In this document: one piece after another, positions 9,892 through 18,665 of the stretch | Layout: each line of letters opens with the position of its first letter | How positions within the stretch are numbered: position 1 is the first letter of the stretch | Assembly: GCF_029267515.1 (NCBI RefSeq) | Contig: NZ_JAJUIS010000004.1 | Location: 62,001-126,000 of the forward strand | Length of the DNA: 64,000 nucleotides | Direction of reading: 5' to 3' | Origin: Seleniivibrio woodruffii | GTDB taxonomy: Bacteria > Chrysiogenota > Deferribacteres > Deferribacterales > Geovibrionaceae | Notes under the pieces: model-generated | Databases searched by the model: none | What the model saw: the letters and a program-made list of their open reading frames with translations, nothing else | Told to the model about the DNA's origin: nothing | Position numbers and translations under genes: made by a program

Positions 9892-11592
9892 ATGCACGGT
9901 TCGACCGAAGTTGCAGCTCCTCTCTTTCTGTCGATAGGTGTTCTCCTGCTCTTCGCGTGGAGCTTCGGCGAGATAGCCCGCCGCATGAACCAGCCTGCGG
10001 TTCTTGGCGAAATAATCGCCGGACTTGTGCTCGGTCCCACCGTTTTCGGATATATCTCTCCCGATATGCTCCACTGGATGTTCCCCGCCGAGGGGCACAC
10101 GGCATCCATGATAGAGGGCATCACATCCGTATCCATAGCTCTGTTCCTGCTTGTAGCGGGTATGGAGGTCGAGTTCGCAGCCATCATAAAAGCAAGACGC
10201 ATAGCTGCCATAACAGGAATGGGCGGACTTATAATCCCTTTTGCAGTCGGTTTCGGAGCGGCGTACATGTTTCCCGAACAGTTCGGGGCTGCTGTAGGGC
10301 ACTACGATACCATATTTGCCCTGTTCATAGCCACCGCAATGTCAATTTCGGCATTGCCTGTCATCGCCCGTACCCTTATGGATCTGAATCTGTACCGAAG
10401 TGAACTGGGAATGATAACTATTGCGGCGGCAGTCCTTAACGACCTTATCGGCTGGCTTGTTTTCGCAGTTATACTTGCCCTTTTCGGCTTAGGGCACTCT
10501 GGCGCGTCAGGCATCGCCGCCACGCTTATCATGACGATACTCTTCTCCGCAGTGATGCTCACCATCGGGCGGAAAATCATAGACAAGGCACTTACATGGG
10601 TTCAGGCATACCTGAGCTGGCCTGCCGGCACCCTTGGTTTTGTGCTGGTACTGACGTTTCTCAGCGCCGCCGCCGCCGAAGCAATCGGCATACACGCCAT
10701 ATTCGGGTCGTTCCTCGCCGGCGTTGCTCTGGGTGACAGCAAACACCTGTCAGAACACACAAAAAAGACCATAACCCAGCTTGTTTCCTTCGTTTTCGCA
10801 CCACTGTTTTTCGCAAGCATCGGTCTGAAAGTGAATATAACCGCCAATTTCGATTTCATGCTCACCATGGTGATAATCATAATAGCCTTTGCTGGCAAAA
10901 TATTCGGAAGCGGCATAACCGCTAAACTCAGCGGACTTTCGAACAGGGAGTCAATAGCCATAGGAGTTGCACTGAACGCGCGTGGAGCCATGGAGATAAT
11001 CCTTGCCCTGCTCGCTCTGCAGATGGGGGTAATAGACGAAAGGCTCTTCGTTTCGCTTCTGGTGATGGCGCTTGCAACATCACTGTTCTGCGGTCCGGTG
11101 GTAAAACGGGTATTGCAGCTCAAACCCGGCAGACGTTTTGTTTCTTACCTTTCCGACAAGTATTTCATGAGCAAGGTTTCGGCTCGCACACCGATAGAGG
11201 TAATAGAGGAAATGAGCGTCCTGTTTCAGAAAACCGGTCTTGATGTGAATATGATACAGGAAAAACTCATTGAGCGTGAAAGACTCATGCCAACCGGACT
11301 TTCAAACGGGGTGGCGGTTCCACACGCGAGGGTTAAAGGGTTGAAGCAACCGTTGATAGCCGTCGGCATATCACGCGCAGGAATAAATTTCGATTCATCC
11401 GACGGCAGCCCGGCACAGGTGATAATTATGATTCTTGTGCCTGAAACAGAAAACGCACTCCTGCTCAACCTTTTCGCGGAGATAGCAAAAACGTTCAACC
11501 AGCCGGACGCCTCCTCTGTTCTTGTAGATTCCAAGAATTTCGCCCAGTTTCTTTCCAGTCTGCGGGTGCTCATAGAAAACGTAAGAAGATAA
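9892..11592 (+). CDS. CPA2-family cation:proton antiporter with C-terminal EIIA-like domain
   Basis: This is an inner-membrane monovalent cation/proton exchanger of 566 residues. The first ~390 residues hold about 12 TM helices of the Na+/H+ exchanger fold, with family segments VLGEIIAGLVLGPTVFGY, ALFLLVAGMEVEF and the acidic region AAAVLNDLIGWLVFA. A cytoplasmic PTS EIIA type-2 (fructose/nitrogen) domain follows from about 430. It keeps the active-site context SNGVAVPHARVKGL, where the histidine of PHA is the phosphorylated residue in true EIIA proteins. This suggests control of ion exchange by the phosphotransfer state or by a second messenger. No PTS genes are nearby. Confidence 0.88.
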   Translation: MHGSTEVAAPLFLSIGVLLLFAWSFGEIARRMNQPAVLGEIIAGLVLGPTVFGYISPDMLHWMFPAEGHTASMIEGITSVSIALFLLVAGMEVEFAAIIKARRIAAITGMGGLIIPFAVGFGAAYMFPEQFGAAVGHYDTIFALFIATAMSISALPVIARTLMDLNLYRSELGMITIAAAVLNDLIGWLVFAVILALFGLGHSGASGIAATLIMTILFSAVMLTIGRKIIDKALTWVQAYLSWPAGTLGFVLVLTFLSAAAAEAIGIHAIFGSFLAGVALGDSKHLSEHTKKTITQLVSFVFAPLFFASIGLKVNITANFDFMLTMVIIIIAFAGKIFGSGITAKLSGLSNRESIAIGVALNARGAMEIILALLALQMGVIDERLFVSLLVMALATSLFCGPVVKRVLQLKPGRRFVSYLSDKYFMSKVSARTPIEVIEEMSVLFQKTGLDVNMIQEKLIERERLMPTGLSNGVAVPHARVKGLKQPLIAVGISRAGINFDSSDGSPAQVIIMILVPETENALLLNLFAEIAKTFNQPDASSVLVDSKNFAQFLSSLRVLIENVRR

Positions 11593-11632
11593 GACAGCTT
11601 CGCCGCACCTCTTCCCGCAGATTCAAGCTAAT

Positions 11633-12304
11633 CTAAAGTTTCAGATAATCCTCGTAGCCTTTTGCGCGCAGTTTACATGCAGGACATCCGCCGCAGCCGT
11701 AGCCCCATTGGTGTCTGACGGTTCTGTCGCCTTCGTAGCAGGTGTGGCTGTCTTCAAGCACCATATCAAGAACGCCGCAGTCCTTCGCCAGCTTGAATGT
11801 TTCCGCTTTGTTCAGGTACATAAGAGGCGTATGTATCATAAGCTCCGTTTCACTGCCTAGATTCAGCGCCCTTTCCTGAGCCTGAACAAACACCATCCGG
11901 CAATCAGGATAGCCTGAAAAATCCGTTTCGCAGACCCCCGCCACCAGGTTGTCGCACCCTTTGAGCTGCGCATAAGCGTGGGAAAGGGTCAGAAACAGCG
12001 CGTTGCGGTTCGGAACGTATGACGCAGGCAGATTTTTCAGTCTGGGATGGCGTTCGGAAACGTCTGCACCCTTGGTTGTGAGCGCGGAATCCACCAGTCC
12101 GGCAAAAAAAGATATATCGACTATTCTGTGGCTGACACCCATCTTTTCGGCTATCTTTTCCGCCTGAACCAGTTCGATGGAATGGTTCTGACCATAGCTG
12201 AACGTGATTGTGTGCACCTTTTCAAACTTTCTCAAAGCCCAGCCAAGACAGGTTGTGCTGTCCTGCCCGCCGGAAAATACAACCATTGCGGAATTGTTTC
12301 TCAT
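11633..12304 (-). CDS. queC: 7-cyano-7-deazaguanine synthase QueC
   Basis: QueC converts 7-carboxy-7-deazaguanine to preQ0 using ATP and ammonia, in queuosine synthesis. It has 223 residues. The PP-loop is VFSGGQDSTTCLGWAL near the N-terminus. The C-terminal zinc site is the cysteine cluster beginning at HTCYEGD and ending CGGCPACKLRAKGY. The start overlaps the preceding GGCT-like gene by 4 bp, which puts it at the end of a seven-gene operon otherwise devoted to ABC efflux. No queD or queE is present in the window, and I saw no preQ1 riboswitch. Confidence 0.95.
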   Translation of the reverse strand: MRNNSAMVVFSGGQDSTTCLGWALRKFEKVHTITFSYGQNHSIELVQAEKIAEKMGVSHRIVDISFFAGLVDSALTTKGADVSERHPRLKNLPASYVPNRNALFLTLSHAYAQLKGCDNLVAGVCETDFSGYPDCRMVFVQAQERALNLGSETELMIHTPLMYLNKAETFKLAKDCGVLDMVLEDSHTCYEGDRTVRHQWGYGCGGCPACKLRAKGYEDYLKL

Positions 12305-12669
12305 TTCTCCCCCGAAAATTTTCTATAGTCCCCGTCCGAGACCTCTTTCATGCCGAAAAAGTGTCCCCTTCCGAAATACATGAATGCGGTGATTGTGTCG
12401 CAGCCGCACTCAACCTCGGTAAGTTTGCGGAAATAGAATCCGCCTTCGTATTCGTCAAGACATTTAAGCACATCCGCAGGCACTTCGTAAAGCTCGCCTT
12501 TGATGCGGTACCTGTTTCTGCCCTCGAAAACGAACGGAAACCCTTCATATATGTACATGCTGAAATCCGACAGTGTGCGGCAGTCACGGCAGAGAAGTCT
12601 CGCTCCCGCCATTCTGCCATTTTTGTCAAGCCCAGACATAAGTGTCCCGTAAACAAAAAGTCTTTTCAT
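12301..12669 (-). CDS. Gamma-glutamylcyclotransferase-fold (AIG2-like) protein
   Basis: This is a small GGCT-fold protein of 122 residues. It opens with the family signature KRLFVYGTLMSG, and the putative catalytic glutamate lies in LDEYEGGFYF (about residue 73). Members act on gamma-glutamyl amines or peptides, but many small bacterial homologues have no known substrate. It starts 1 bp after an ABC permease gene and overlaps queC by 4 bp, so it is co-transcribed with both. Confidence 0.85.
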   Translation of the reverse strand: MKRLFVYGTLMSGLDKNGRMAGARLLCRDCRTLSDFSMYIYEGFPFVFEGRNRYRIKGELYEVPADVLKCLDEYEGGFYFRKLTEVECGCDTITAFMYFGRGHFFGMKEVSDGDYRKFSGEK

Positions 12670-12670
12670 A

Positions 12671-13771
12671 TCACTCCAGAGTCTTCTTAAACTTCATTGA
12701 AGCGAAGACCATAAAAAAAACGGCGTGTATGGTAAGCCAAATAAGCTGTTTTGAAAGTTCCGCCGCCGTCGCACCCTTTATGACGACTCCGATTATGCCC
12801 TCAAGGCTCCACCGCATAGGTACAAGACAGGTGAAATACTGCACGGGTTCGGGCATATTGGACACAGGAAATATATACCCGCTGAGAAGCGCGCTGGGCA
12901 TCATGAGAAAAAACGACGTAAGCAGCGCCTGCTGCTGGGTTCGTGCGGAAGCGCTCACCAGAAGAGCCAGCCCCAGATATGTTATTATACTCATAACCAC
13001 CACAGCAAACAGCAGAAAAATATTGCCCTTAACAGCTATCCCGAAGATAAAATATGCCAGAATGAACATAAGAGTCGTGGTGATTAACCCTGTAAGCATG
13101 AACGGAACAGTTTTGCCGATGATAAACTCAGTCCGGCTTATGGGTGTCACCATAACCTGTTCGATGGTTCCTATCTCCTTTTCACGAACAATGGCAATAC
13201 TCGTAAGCACCATGCCCGTCACCATCATCATAAGGGTGATAAGCCCGGGCACATAGTAAAAACGGCTGAGCAGGTTCGGGTTGAACAGGTTGCGCTGCTG
13301 AAATGTCACAGCCTCCGTAACCTTCACGCTCTTTCCGGCGGCATAGGTATTAACAACACCGTTGGCATAGTTCATTATAATTCCCGCATCGTTGCTCATT
13401 GTGCCGTCTGCGATAACCTGAACCGATGCGCCTCTTCCTGAAAGAATTCCCTTTTCAAACCCTTTCGGAAAAACCACAGCACCGCGCACGTCGCCTTCGT
13501 CCAGCAGTTTTTTCACATCTTCTGTGCTCTCCGGTCTGTGCTGCACCACAAAATAGCCGCTGGCTTCAAAGCTGTCAGTCAGTTCCCTGCTGTGTGCAGA
13601 CCTGTCGTAGTCCACAACGGCTATATCTATGTTTTTAACATCCATTGTCAGAGCAAACGAAAAAACCATGAGCTGAAGCAGAGGAAAAACGAATACGATC
13701 ATACGCATTTTCGGGTCGCGCAGCATCTGTTTAAGCTCTTTGACAAGCATGGCTTTCAGTTTTATAATCAT
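12671..13771 (-). CDS. ABC-2 type transporter permease (YbhR-like)
   Basis: This is an inner-membrane subunit of an ABC exporter, 366 residues. One N-terminal TM helix (RMIVFVFPLLQLMVFSFAL) is followed by a large extracytoplasmic domain (DIAVVDYDRSAHSRELTDSF) and five C-terminal TM helices. The ABC-2 motif VREKEIGTIEQVMVTPISRTEF precedes them. Its start overlaps the neighbouring permease stop by 1 bp. Together with the other permease, the double ATPase and the HlyD-like protein it matches the E. coli YbhGFSR exporter. The substrate is unknown. Confidence 0.9.
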   Translation of the reverse strand: MIIKLKAMLVKELKQMLRDPKMRMIVFVFPLLQLMVFSFALTMDVKNIDIAVVDYDRSAHSRELTDSFEASGYFVVQHRPESTEDVKKLLDEGDVRGAVVFPKGFEKGILSGRGASVQVIADGTMSNDAGIIMNYANGVVNTYAAGKSVKVTEAVTFQQRNLFNPNLLSRFYYVPGLITLMMMVTGMVLTSIAIVREKEIGTIEQVMVTPISRTEFIIGKTVPFMLTGLITTTLMFILAYFIFGIAVKGNIFLLFAVVVMSIITYLGLALLVSASARTQQQALLTSFFLMMPSALLSGYIFPVSNMPEPVQYFTCLVPMRWSLEGIIGVVIKGATAAELSKQLIWLTIHAVFFMVFASMKFKKTLE

Positions 13772-14895
13772 CAGTTCAGCCTCAGTTTAAGCCGTCTGTT
13801 CGCCGCCACTATCATTATAAGAGTGTACACGCAGAGGAACAGAAAATTCACATATATTATCTCAATGCCCACACCCTTCAGATATATACTTTTTAACATG
13901 GCTACAAAGTATCTGGCGGGAAAAATATATGTCAGAAACTGGATCGGCAGAGGCATGTTAGCAATTGTGAAAACAAAACCGCTGAGTATCATCGTAGGAA
14001 GAAAGCCGGTGACAAGGGCTATCTGATTGGCGAGCACCTGCTTTTTCATGGTTATGCTCAAAAGAAGTCCGAAGAAGAGAACCCCAGTGAGAAACATAGT
14101 TGCAACAAAGAACAGAAGCGCCGGATTACCGCGCATGGGCACCCCGAAAACCAGCCGCCCCAGCCATACGGCAATGATGATATCCGCCAGACCGATGCAG
14201 TACAGAGGAATGAATTTGCCGAATGTCAGCTCAAGCCGGGTAACAGGCGTGCTTATAAGCTGTTCCATCGTTCCCGTCTCCCATTCCCGCGCAACGGTTA
14301 CGCTCGCCAGCATAGCCGCGATAACCGCCATAACGATTGCCAGAATCCCCGGAACTATCATATATGTGCTGACCATGCCCTGATTGTACCATGCGCGTGG
14401 AAGAACGGTTATCCTTACCCCGTCGGTCTGCACGGCCTTTGCAGAGAGCTTCGCATTGTATATGGCGGAAAGCGCCTGAACGTAGTTCAACGCCATACGT
14501 CCCGTGTTGGCGTCGCTGCCGTCAACCAGTACCTGAATCTCGGTGTGTTCGCCGCGCAGAACCCTCTCCGCAAAATCCTTTTTGATGATTATGCCCACCA
14601 GAGCCTTTTTCTTTCGCATGAGGCTCTGCATGTCTCCGTAGCCTTCTGCGCGCGAGGAAACGCTGAAATATGCGGAACCGTCGAAAAGGCTCACAAGCTC
14701 CCTGCTCTGTGGCGTATCTGAAAGATCGACAACCGCGGTGGGAATATTTTTCAGATCGGTGTTAAGCGCATATCCGAAAAGCAGTATCAGCATAACCGGA
14801 ATGGCAATCGCCAGAAACAGGCTGCGCCAGTCCCGCAGGATATGCAGAAACTCCTTGATTACCATAGCTTTCAGACGTCTGGGGCTAACCATCAT
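13771..14895 (-). CDS. ABC-2 type transporter permease (YbhS-like)
   Basis: This is the second permease of the exporter, 374 residues, with the same topology: one TM helix at about 25-45, an external domain containing TAVVDLSDTPQSRELVSLF, then five TM helices. The ABC-2 motif VAREWETGTMEQLISTPVTR is conserved. It overlaps the ATPase gene upstream by 4 bp and the next permease by 1 bp. The two permeases are paralogous, so the pump is probably a heterodimer served by the tandem ATPase. Confidence 0.9.
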   Translation of the reverse strand: MMVSPRRLKAMVIKEFLHILRDWRSLFLAIAIPVMLILLFGYALNTDLKNIPTAVVDLSDTPQSRELVSLFDGSAYFSVSSRAEGYGDMQSLMRKKKALVGIIIKKDFAERVLRGEHTEIQVLVDGSDANTGRMALNYVQALSAIYNAKLSAKAVQTDGVRITVLPRAWYNQGMVSTYMIVPGILAIVMAVIAAMLASVTVAREWETGTMEQLISTPVTRLELTFGKFIPLYCIGLADIIIAVWLGRLVFGVPMRGNPALLFFVATMFLTGVLFFGLLLSITMKKQVLANQIALVTGFLPTMILSGFVFTIANMPLPIQFLTYIFPARYFVAMLKSIYLKGVGIEIIYVNFLFLCVYTLIMIVAANRRLKLRLN

Positions 14896-16787
14896 TTTCC
14901 GCCTCCGTCCGCCCTTTCTATCATGGAGACAAAAACGTCCTCCATGGTGGCTTCTATCCGCTGCACCTGCGCGTCTATATTTTTATCAGTAAAATACTTT
15001 TTGATATTTATTTCCTGCGCACCGACGGTTCTCACATGCAGTCCGGCACCGAACAGGGATACGTCCAGAACGCCGTCCAGCTTCGAAAGCGGTTCCATAT
15101 GAGAAAACGGGTCTGCGGTAAGGACTTCTATTATTTTATCCTGCATCTGCGAGGTTTTAAGTTCCGATGGTCTGCCCATGGCTATCATATCGCCGCGGAA
15201 GATCAGAGCCAGTCTGTCGCAGTATTCAGCCTCCTCCATGTAGTGGGTGCTGACAAAAACAGTGACACCGCTGCCAGCGAGCTCGTTTATGATAGCCCAG
15301 AAAAGCCTTCTGCTTGCCGGATCTGCACCACTGGTGGGTTCGTCAAGGAACACTATTGAAGGCTTGTGAAGTATTGCGCAGGCAAGGGCAAGCCTCTGCC
15401 GCCAACCGCCAACAAGTTCCGATGTCATGAGGTTCTTTCTGTCCTCAAGACCCGCCAGTTTCAGCGACCAGTCCCGCCGCTTCGCAAGCTCCGCTCCCGC
15501 CAGACCGTATATCCCGCCATAGAAATCTATATTTTCATAAACTTTAAGATCTTCGTATAATGAAAATTTCTGACTCATATAACCGATTTTCGATTTTATG
15601 GTCTCAGGGCTGCGCACTATGTCCACGCCGCCCACCATCCCTTCGCCGGATGTTGCGGGCAGAAGTCCGCAGAGCATCTTTATTGTGGTGCTCTTCCCTG
15701 CGCCGTTAGGTCCCAGAAAGCCGAATATCTCTCCGTAAGGCACTGTCAGACTTATGTTATTAACAGCGGTAAAGTCGCCGAACCGTTTTGTAAGTCCACG
15801 CACATCAAGGGCTGTTCCGGTCTTTCCGCCGGTGCCGCCGGCAATGAGCGAAAGAATATTCTCATCAGCATCGGCATTGCCGCCGATACTCATAAAAATA
15901 TCCTCAAGCATTGGTCTGTCCGGCTCAACGACTGCCTCCGGTACGAATCCGAGCAGTTTTTCCGTATCACCCTCTATGTCCGATGTCAGAACGCGCAGTC
16001 TGTCGCCGTATGCGTGCACACGGTCGCTCCCAAGAAGGTTTTTCAGCTTTTTAACCAGGCTTCTGTCGCCTCCGTCCTTAACGCTCAAAACCTTTATGCC
16101 GCTCTTCTCAACAACCTCTTCCGGAGTACCCTCAGCTATTATTTTACCCTTGTGCATCAAGCCTATGACGTTGCAGCGCTCCGCCTCGTCAAGATAAGCC
16201 GTGCTCATAAGAATGGTCATACCCTCCGCCACCAGCCCGTAAAGTATCCGCCAGAAATCTCTTCGGCTCACAGGGTCAACGCCGTTCGTCGGTTCGTCCA
16301 GAAGCAGCACCTCAGGCTTATGCACAAGCGCACAGATAAGCTGAAGTTTCTGTTTCATCCCTCCGGACAGCTTTCCTGCATGTCTGTGCCTGAACGGCTT
16401 CATATAGCTGAAATCGAGAAGTTCGTCGATGCGCTCCCGCATACCGTGTTTTTCAACACCGTAGAGGTCGGCATAGAGTTTTATATTTTCCAGAACAGTC
16501 AGGTCGGGGTAGAGACCGAATTTCTGGCTCATATATGCAATGGAATTTTTGACAGCTATCTGCTCCCGCTCGCATGAATGACCGCAGACGAAAGCCTCGC
16601 CGCCGTCAGGTTTCAGAATACCCGCTATGACGCGGAGCATGGTTGTTTTTCCGGCTCCGTCCGGACCTATCAAGCCGTATATCCCGCCGCGGCGTACGTT
16701 AAGGGAAACTCCGTCCACGGCGCATGTTCCGCCGTAGCGCTTGATTATGCCGTCCGCAGAGACGGCAAATGCGCCGCCGTTCATCAC
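14892..16787 (-). CDS. Tandem ABC transporter ATPase (YbhF-like)
   Basis: This has two ATP-binding domains in one 631-residue chain. Domain 1 has Walker A GPDGAGKTTMLR, signature LSGGMKQKL and Walker B LLLDEPTNGVDP. Domain 2 has GPNGAGKSTTIK, a diverged signature LVGGWRQRLAL, and FLDEPTSGADP. Both have H-loop regions (STAYLDEAE, where the histidine is replaced by alanine, and STHYMEEAE). The altered signature in domain 2 and the missing H-loop histidine in domain 1 suggest asymmetric ATP sites, a feature also seen in other tandem exporters. It overlaps both neighbours by 4 bp. Confidence 0.92.
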   Translation of the reverse strand: MMNGGAFAVSADGIIKRYGGTCAVDGVSLNVRRGGIYGLIGPDGAGKTTMLRVIAGILKPDGGEAFVCGHSCEREQIAVKNSIAYMSQKFGLYPDLTVLENIKLYADLYGVEKHGMRERIDELLDFSYMKPFRHRHAGKLSGGMKQKLQLICALVHKPEVLLLDEPTNGVDPVSRRDFWRILYGLVAEGMTILMSTAYLDEAERCNVIGLMHKGKIIAEGTPEEVVEKSGIKVLSVKDGGDRSLVKKLKNLLGSDRVHAYGDRLRVLTSDIEGDTEKLLGFVPEAVVEPDRPMLEDIFMSIGGNADADENILSLIAGGTGGKTGTALDVRGLTKRFGDFTAVNNISLTVPYGEIFGFLGPNGAGKSTTIKMLCGLLPATSGEGMVGGVDIVRSPETIKSKIGYMSQKFSLYEDLKVYENIDFYGGIYGLAGAELAKRRDWSLKLAGLEDRKNLMTSELVGGWRQRLALACAILHKPSIVFLDEPTSGADPASRRLFWAIINELAGSGVTVFVSTHYMEEAEYCDRLALIFRGDMIAMGRPSELKTSQMQDKIIEVLTADPFSHMEPLSKLDGVLDVSLFGAGLHVRTVGAQEINIKKYFTDKNIDAQVQRIEATMEDVFVSMIERADGGGK

Positions 16788-17812
16788 TTGCTCAGGACAA
16801 TAGTCCCGTCAACTGGCATCCCCGTTTTAAGAAGCTGTTCCCTGTTGTCCAGACTGACCTTTATCCTGTACATAAAGTTGACCCGCTCCTCCTGAGTCTG
16901 CACGGATTTGGGGGTAAACTCCGCTTCGTCGGCGATAAATGATATTCTGCCTTTAAACACCCTGTCAGGATATGAATCACAACGGATTTCAGCCATATCG
17001 CCAAGGTGGATCCTGCCGAGATCCTTCTCTCCGACGTAGCCCCTTACCCACGAATCGTTCAGATCCGCGACATTAAGTATCGGGCTGCCCGCCTGAAAAA
17101 ACTCACCCGGTTCCGCAGAGCGTGTAAGCACCCTTCCGCTCACGGGAGATTTCAGCACTGTGTATTCAAGGTTCTGCTTCGCCGTGAGAAGCTGGGATTT
17201 CGCCAGTTCCAGCGAGGCGTGAGCCTTTTTTATAGTCTCGCTGCGTGTTCCTTCAAGTGCAAGGCTGAGGCGCTCCTGTGCAGATTTAAGTGCCCCCTCG
17301 GATTCTTTCACAGTGTTTACGGATTTTTTATATCGGGTGTCATACTGTTCGAAGTCGAACTTGCTCAGTCCGTTGTTTTTATACAGATATTCGAACCTGT
17401 CCCTGTCTGCGGAAGCCTGATCGAAATCGTTCTTAGACCGCAGGAGAGCCGCATTTGCCATATCCACTGACGCCTGCGCGTTCATTATCTCCTGTCTGCG
17501 GCTGCCTGCCAGAAGCTCCTGCAATGCGGCATCGCTCACGGCGACGTTAGCTTCGGCAGTTTTGACCGCAAGCCGCTGGTCTGCGTCGTCCAGCTTTGCC
17601 GCCACCGTTCCGGCGGGAACGCTGTCCCCCTCTTTAAAGAGGACTTCGGTCACCCTTCCAGATATTTTGAACGACAGCAAAACGTCAGTAACTTCCACCG
17701 TTCCAGAAAAAACGATATTTTCGGTTTCGCCGTCTCCGCCGTTTCTGATAACCAGAACAACAGCAACAGCAACTAAAATGACAGCAATTGCTATGACCGC
17801 CGCTTTCTTCAT
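16784..17812 (-). CDS. HlyD-family periplasmic adaptor (YbhG-like)
   Basis: This is the membrane-fusion partner of the ABC exporter, 342 residues. An N-terminal TM anchor (IAIAVILVAVAVVLVI) precedes the first half of a lipoyl domain (LLSFKISGRVTEVLFKEGDSVPAGTVAAKLD). A long coiled-coil hairpin (about 75-210) and the second lipoyl half (LKSPVSGRVLTRSAEPGEFF) follow, then a beta-barrel. It starts 2 bp after the CecR-like repressor and overlaps the ATPase gene by 4 bp. Confidence 0.92.
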   Translation of the reverse strand: MKKAAVIAIAVILVAVAVVLVIRNGGDGETENIVFSGTVEVTDVLLSFKISGRVTEVLFKEGDSVPAGTVAAKLDDADQRLAVKTAEANVAVSDAALQELLAGSRRQEIMNAQASVDMANAALLRSKNDFDQASADRDRFEYLYKNNGLSKFDFEQYDTRYKKSVNTVKESEGALKSAQERLSLALEGTRSETIKKAHASLELAKSQLLTAKQNLEYTVLKSPVSGRVLTRSAEPGEFFQAGSPILNVADLNDSWVRGYVGEKDLGRIHLGDMAEIRCDSYPDRVFKGRISFIADEAEFTPKSVQTQEERVNFMYRIKVSLDNREQLLKTGMPVDGTIVLSK

Positions 17813-17814
17813 AT

Positions 17815-18453
17815 TTATTTACTCCGCATATTCTCCAGAGCCTTGAGACTGAATTCATAAACGTGTCCGGCAAGCAATTTGCAGAATTCGTTCATGGGTA
17901 AAGTAATGAGTCCTGCTTTTCTGAGAAGTTCGGTGGAGAACATGGGATACGCACACTGACCGACGATACTGATCATGAGCATATTAGTCGTTTCATCGGA
18001 AATATCTTCGCCAAGAAAATCACTGAAAACTTCTTTGCCTGCCGTTTTAAATTCCGCCATCTTTTGAAGTATGGTCTCCTCCATGACGTCTGTGGGTTCC
18101 AGCATCTCACGGTTCACCAGCTTCAGTCTTGATTTCGAGCTGGAAAGTCCGTCGGGACCGAAAAACCTGCTGACAAGCATAATTATCAGCCCTTTCAGTT
18201 TCTCTTCCTTCGTCATATCCGGCTTAACAAACTTTTCAAGGGGATATCTTCCGTCGATATCGGTAGATATGGCGTTGAAAAGTTCAAAATACAGCAGTTT
18301 TTTACTTTTGAAATGGTAATTTACCAAAGCAATGTTTACTCCTGCCTTTTTGCATATTTCACGCACTGTTGCGGAACGAAAACCCTGCTCTCCGAAAACG
18401 TCCATTGCTGCTTCAAGTATTTTCTGTTTTGCATTCTTTTTCAATTTTGACAC
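17815..18453 (-). CDS. TetR-family repressor with DUF1956-type C-terminus (CecR/YbiH-like)
   Basis: This is the first gene of the efflux operon, 212 residues. The N-terminal HTH is KILEAAMDVFGEQGFRSATVREICKKAG, followed by VNIALVNYHFKSKKLLY. In E. coli the homologous arrangement (CecR with YbhGFSR) has the repressor controlling its own operon. The GTG at 18453 is the longest start, but the AAAGGTG at 18451-18457 is better spaced for a TTG at 18444, and the predicted promoter would leave only ~6 nt before the GTG. The true start may therefore be 18444. Confidence 0.88.
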   Translation of the reverse strand: MSKLKKNAKQKILEAAMDVFGEQGFRSATVREICKKAGVNIALVNYHFKSKKLLYFELFNAISTDIDGRYPLEKFVKPDMTKEEKLKGLIIMLVSRFFGPDGLSSSKSRLKLVNREMLEPTDVMEETILQKMAEFKTAGKEVFSDFLGEDISDETTNMLMISIVGQCAYPMFSTELLRKAGLITLPMNEFCKLLAGHVYEFSLKALENMRSK

Positions 18454-18465
18454 CTTTAAACAAAC

Positions 18466-18493
18466 GTATTAAACAATAGTATACTATAATCAA
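18466..18493 (-). promoter_or_regulatory. Promoter with palindromic operator, cecR-like efflux operon
   Basis: On the minus strand TTGATT (18488-18493), a 16-bp spacer and TAATAC (18466-18471) form a sigma-70-like promoter. The spacer contains a perfect 12-bp palindrome, ATAGTATACTAT (18476-18487), directly abutting the -35 box. This is where a repressor would block RNA polymerase. The palindrome is seen; its binding by the TetR protein is inference. Confidence 0.5.
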
Positions 18494-18665
18494 GCTATTT
18501 TCCACCATTTTTGTATCATTATGGTAAAAAATCACAAGAATAATTTGAACATAACCTTAATATTTTTAAGTATACCAGATTCAGCATATGCTCACCACTC
18601 CTATTAACCGTTGAATTACCATGCTTTGTATGTTAGGGTGTAAAAATTTTACTTTGGAAAGTGAT

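Noticed and set aside
14892-16787. Fusion of two separate ATPase genes by frameshift or assembly error
   Set aside because: Tandem ATPases of this length are normal for the YbhF family, and the linker is continuous in frame.
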